Source: Bacteroidales bacterium
GTDB lineage: Bacteria; Bacteroidota; Bacteroidia; Bacteroidales; P3
DNA length: 8,921 nucleotides
Direction: 5' to 3'
Assembly: GCA_023227645.1 (NCBI GenBank)
Contig: JALNVJ010000056.1
Location: forward strand, 1-8,921
Part shown: positions 6,663 through 8,921 of the stretch, piece after piece
Position numbering within the stretch: the stretch's first letter is position 1
Layout of the letters: every line of letters begins with the position of its first letter
Notes under the pieces: generated by a model
What the model was told of the DNA's origin: nothing
The model's input: the letters and a program-made list of their open reading frames with translations, nothing else
The model's database searches: none
Made by a program: the position numbers and the translations under genes

Positions 6663-8067
6663 CAATATATATTTTAATTAAGTTTTCGTAGTGAGGGTTT
6701 TTAAGAAGGGAAGGGCAATTCTTTTCAATCATTTCATATGTTATATCAAAATTTAAGAAAAGATGAAAGATATAATCATCAAGATGATCTTTTAAATAAG
6801 TTTCTTTTGATGATATTTCAATTAGAGAAAAGTAAATATTTGGTTCATTAAATTTATTATTATCAATTGTTTCTCTTAGCAAATGAATAGCATCCATTGT
6901 CTTATCTGCTGAAACCATTGACATTGCCCAATTAATGGTGATAACTGACAATTCTTTTCCTTCTTCGTAGAGTGCTTGATATAATTCCTCACTTTTTTCA
7001 ATATAATTCTCTTTGTATAGCATTTCTGCATAGGCCAAACGAGAGTGAATATTTGTTGGTTCAAGTTCTATTGCTTTTTGAATATAAGGTTCAGCACTAT
7101 GGAAATCGTTTTGTTCAAAATAACACATTGAAACACCAACCCAAGCATCTGAATTTAACTGGTCGTGTTTAATACAATCTTTATAATAAATTGCAGCAGT
7201 TATCCAATTATTTTGTTTTTCGTAAGCTTGACCTAAAAAGAAAAGAACAAGTGGTTCATCAGGGTCTAATTTATTTGCCTCATGCAGAGATTCTATTCCA
7301 TCTTTGTAGTTTTCAAGAGCTATCAATGACTGAGCCTTATACAGATGAGCTGTAGAATTATCTTCACTAATTGCTATTGCAAGATCAAATGCTGTTATTG
7401 CATCAAAAAAGTTTTCAGTATAATAGAGTAAAATCCCGTAAGATATCCAGTTTTGTTCTGAATATGGATTTTGTTTGCAAAGTTTCTTTAGAAATACAAT
7501 TGATCTATCTGGATTATCAATATATTGAGAAGCATATGCAAAAGGTTGAAGTAAGAATGAATTAGTTGGTTCTATCTTTATAGCTTTCTTATATATTTTT
7601 ACAGCCGATTCATAGTCTTCAAGAGAAAAGTATTCTTCACCTAATGATGAATAAACTTCAATATCTTCGTCGTCTTGCACAAGTAGGGTTTCATAGCTTT
7701 CAATGGCTTTTGATTGAATTCCAGCTTGAGAGTATAATGATGCAAGTGCAAATAAAAGATCAGGGTCTTCAGGGTTTGTTTCTTTGAATTTCTCTAAGTA
7801 GATAATAGCTTCTTGAGGGTCTTCTTCTTGAGAAATTAACTGAGCCTTTCTAATATTTATTTCAATTTCGTTTGGGTAGAGCTGTAATGCTAGATCTATT
7901 GCTGATTTAGTTTTACTTACTTCATTAACTGCAAAAAAATAGTCAATAACCTCAATAAGCTCATCGGAATCGAAGAAACATCCTTGTCCAGAGGAAAGAC
8001 AGTCTTCAAATTTTTCGATAATCTCATTTAAGTCTTCGCTATTTAAATCTTCTAATTCTTCACTCAT
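6649..8067 (-). CDS. TPR-repeat protein, cytoplasmic
   Basis: 472-residue protein built mostly of tetratricopeptide repeats, helical hairpins that bind other proteins. The binding partner is unknown. About nine or ten 34-residue units can be followed from about residue 50 to 400, with clear examples containing DIEVYSSLGEEYFSLEDYES, DPDLLFALASLYSQAGIQSK, DAWVGVSMCYFEQNDFHSAE and NIHSRLAYAEMLYKENYIEK. The small and aromatic residues sit at consensus TPR positions, and units often end in a Pro-containing linker such as IEP or LDP. The N-terminus (1-45) is strongly acidic, and the last 70 residues are helical-looking but not TPR. There is no signal peptide or membrane segment, so it should be cytoplasmic. 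The ATG overlaps the stop of the preceding gene in an ATGA arrangement, which indicates translational coupling. I recall similar proteins near aroE in Bacteroidales genomes; their role is not established. Confidence 0.9.
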   Translation of the reverse strand: MSEELEDLNSEDLNEIIEKFEDCLSSGQGCFFDSDELIEVIDYFFAVNEVSKTKSAIDLALQLYPNEIEINIRKAQLISQEEDPQEAIIYLEKFKETNPEDPDLLFALASLYSQAGIQSKAIESYETLLVQDDEDIEVYSSLGEEYFSLEDYESAVKIYKKAIKIEPTNSFLLQPFAYASQYIDNPDRSIVFLKKLCKQNPYSEQNWISYGILLYYTENFFDAITAFDLAIAISEDNSTAHLYKAQSLIALENYKDGIESLHEANKLDPDEPLVLFFLGQAYEKQNNWITAAIYYKDCIKHDQLNSDAWVGVSMCYFEQNDFHSAEPYIQKAIELEPTNIHSRLAYAEMLYKENYIEKSEELYQALYEEGKELSVITINWAMSMVSADKTMDAIHLLRETIDNNKFNEPNIYFSLIEISSKETYLKDHLDDYIFHLFLNFDITYEMIEKNCPSLLKNPHYENLIKIYIDEKE

Positions 8068-8921
8068 AGACGTAAATCATTAGGAATCATTGCAACACGA
8101 TAAAGTTTATTGTTTTTATATATGATGTATATATTACCGAAATAGAACCAATGACGATTACTGCCGTCAAAGTTTGTAAGCACTTCTCTTTCTGGTTTTC
8201 CCCATGATACTTTAGCCATATCGATTGTCATTGTTGGGATTAGTTCTTTTTGAAGTATTGCTTTATAATGAGTTGTGTAAGTATCTTTGTATTTTAATAT
8301 TTTATTAGCTTCAATCATTGAACTTGAAAAACTCAATCTGTCACCTAGTTCATAGTCAGCTGGAATGTAGAATTTTCTTCCTTTATTATTTCTCATAAGC
8401 ATTTGGAACTTTCCATCCTTGACTAAGAAATCAATACATAGAAATACGTCTCCTCTGTTAATTGTTACTGGAGTTTTTCTCTTGGTATCTATAACTGTCA
8501 TCTTGTATTTGTCTCCACGATAAACAAATTCTTGATACATATATTTTTCTTTTGTTTTCTTTAAATAGGATTCTATAACAAAAGGAAACTCATTTCTTTC
8601 TGTAGAAATAGGATATTTATAATAAATAGTATCTCGTGCACCTGGAACAATTAGTTTAAGATAAACATCAGTTAATCCTTCAGAATCATGCACCCAATCG
8701 GCAACAACAAATGTTCTTCCTTGTAATAGTTTTGCTTTTCCCTCTGGCATACTTGCAAAAGAGTATTTTCTACTATCATCATCATAATTATATAATCTTG
8801 TCCCGTTAAATAATCTATTATATGTTGCCTCTGTTGTAACAGGAAGATAAAGTTTTTCTCCCAAAAGGTTTTTAGGTATATATGCATAGTTTGAATTCCC
8901 ATCGTAGGTGGCAAGACTTAA
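8064..8921 (-). CDS. Uncharacterised repeat protein with SmpA-like C-terminus, 5'-truncated
   Basis: I do not recognise this protein. The frame stays open to the right edge, so the N-terminus, including any signal peptide, is outside the window; an internal TTG at 8864 is not a convincing start. 285 residues are visible, rich in Tyr, Phe, Lys and Asp and with a beta-strand-like pattern. Three related segments of about 80 residues can be seen, ending near residues 31, 108 and 191: KLYLPVTTE, YYKYPISTE and KFYIPADYE. The second and third also share G-x-x-F-x-x-x-D-[WF] (68-76 and 157-165). The last 55 residues contain SWGKP (239-243), then WFYFGNIYIIYKNNKLYRV, a pattern like the C-terminal half of small SmpA/BamE-type lipoprotein domains. 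This suggests, by inference only, an exported or envelope protein. It overlaps the TPR gene by 4 nt (ATGA) and is the most upstream visible gene of the operon. Confidence 0.8.
   Translation of the reverse strand, partial: LSLATYDGNSNYAYIPKNLLGEKLYLPVTTEATYNRLFNGTRLYNYDDDSRKYSFASMPEGKAKLLQGRTFVVADWVHDSEGLTDVYLKLIVPGARDTIYYKYPISTERNEFPFVIESYLKKTKEKYMYQEFVYRGDKYKMTVIDTKRKTPVTINRGDVFLCIDFLVKDGKFQMLMRNNKGRKFYIPADYELGDRLSFSSSMIEANKILKYKDTYTTHYKAILQKELIPTMTIDMAKVSWGKPEREVLTNFDGSNRHWFYFGNIYIIYKNNKLYRVAMIPNDLRL

Noticed and set aside
8862..8864. TTG as the start of the right-edge gene
   Set aside because: The frame continues open to the window edge, and the upstream residues belong to the same repeat unit (the segment ending KLYLPVTTE), so this is an internal leucine.
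1..8921. Defence island, mobile element, CRISPR or phage content
   Set aside because: Every long frame is accounted for by housekeeping or envelope-type genes. There are no transposase, integrase, nuclease or toxin motifs, no spaced direct repeats and no abrupt change in base composition.

Overview
The window is AT-rich (roughly one third G+C by eye) and reads as a stretch of chromosome from a Bacteroidota bacterium, most likely Bacteroidales. The AlaRS catalytic-domain signature, the form of the DedA protein, the TPR/AroE neighbourhood and the lack of Shine-Dalgarno sequences before all but one start all fit that phylum. This assignment is inferred from remembered family features, not from a search.

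Left half (1-4281, + strand): three close-packed genes. They are alaS (the C-terminal ~70% of alanyl-tRNA synthetase, cut by the left edge), typA/bipA (ribosome-associated GTPase, complete) and a HAD-superfamily phosphatase/phosphomutase-like gene. Gaps are 19 and 8 nt, so they probably form one transcript. It ends at a strong intrinsic terminator at 4311-4375 (about 23-pair stem followed by nine T).

Right half (8921-4471, - strand): five genes in one tight series with overlaps or a 1-nt gap. In transcription order they are an unrecognised repeat-containing protein (cut by the right edge), a cytoplasmic TPR protein, a DedA-family membrane protein, aroE (shikimate dehydrogenase) and an M50B-like membrane metalloprotease with an HEISH zinc motif. 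The promoter must lie beyond the right edge. No dedicated terminator for this operon is visible.

The two operons converge on a 189-bp intergenic region (4282-4470). The genes are mainly housekeeping functions: tRNA charging, ribosome function, aromatic amino acid synthesis and membrane homeostasis. I see no mobile element, CRISPR array, tRNA, rRNA, riboswitch or defence system. The points most worth a second look are the ~80-residue internal repeats plus SmpA-like C-terminus of the right-edge protein, the AroE/M50B overlap with the window's only strong Shine-Dalgarno sequence, and the strand-asymmetric terminator.
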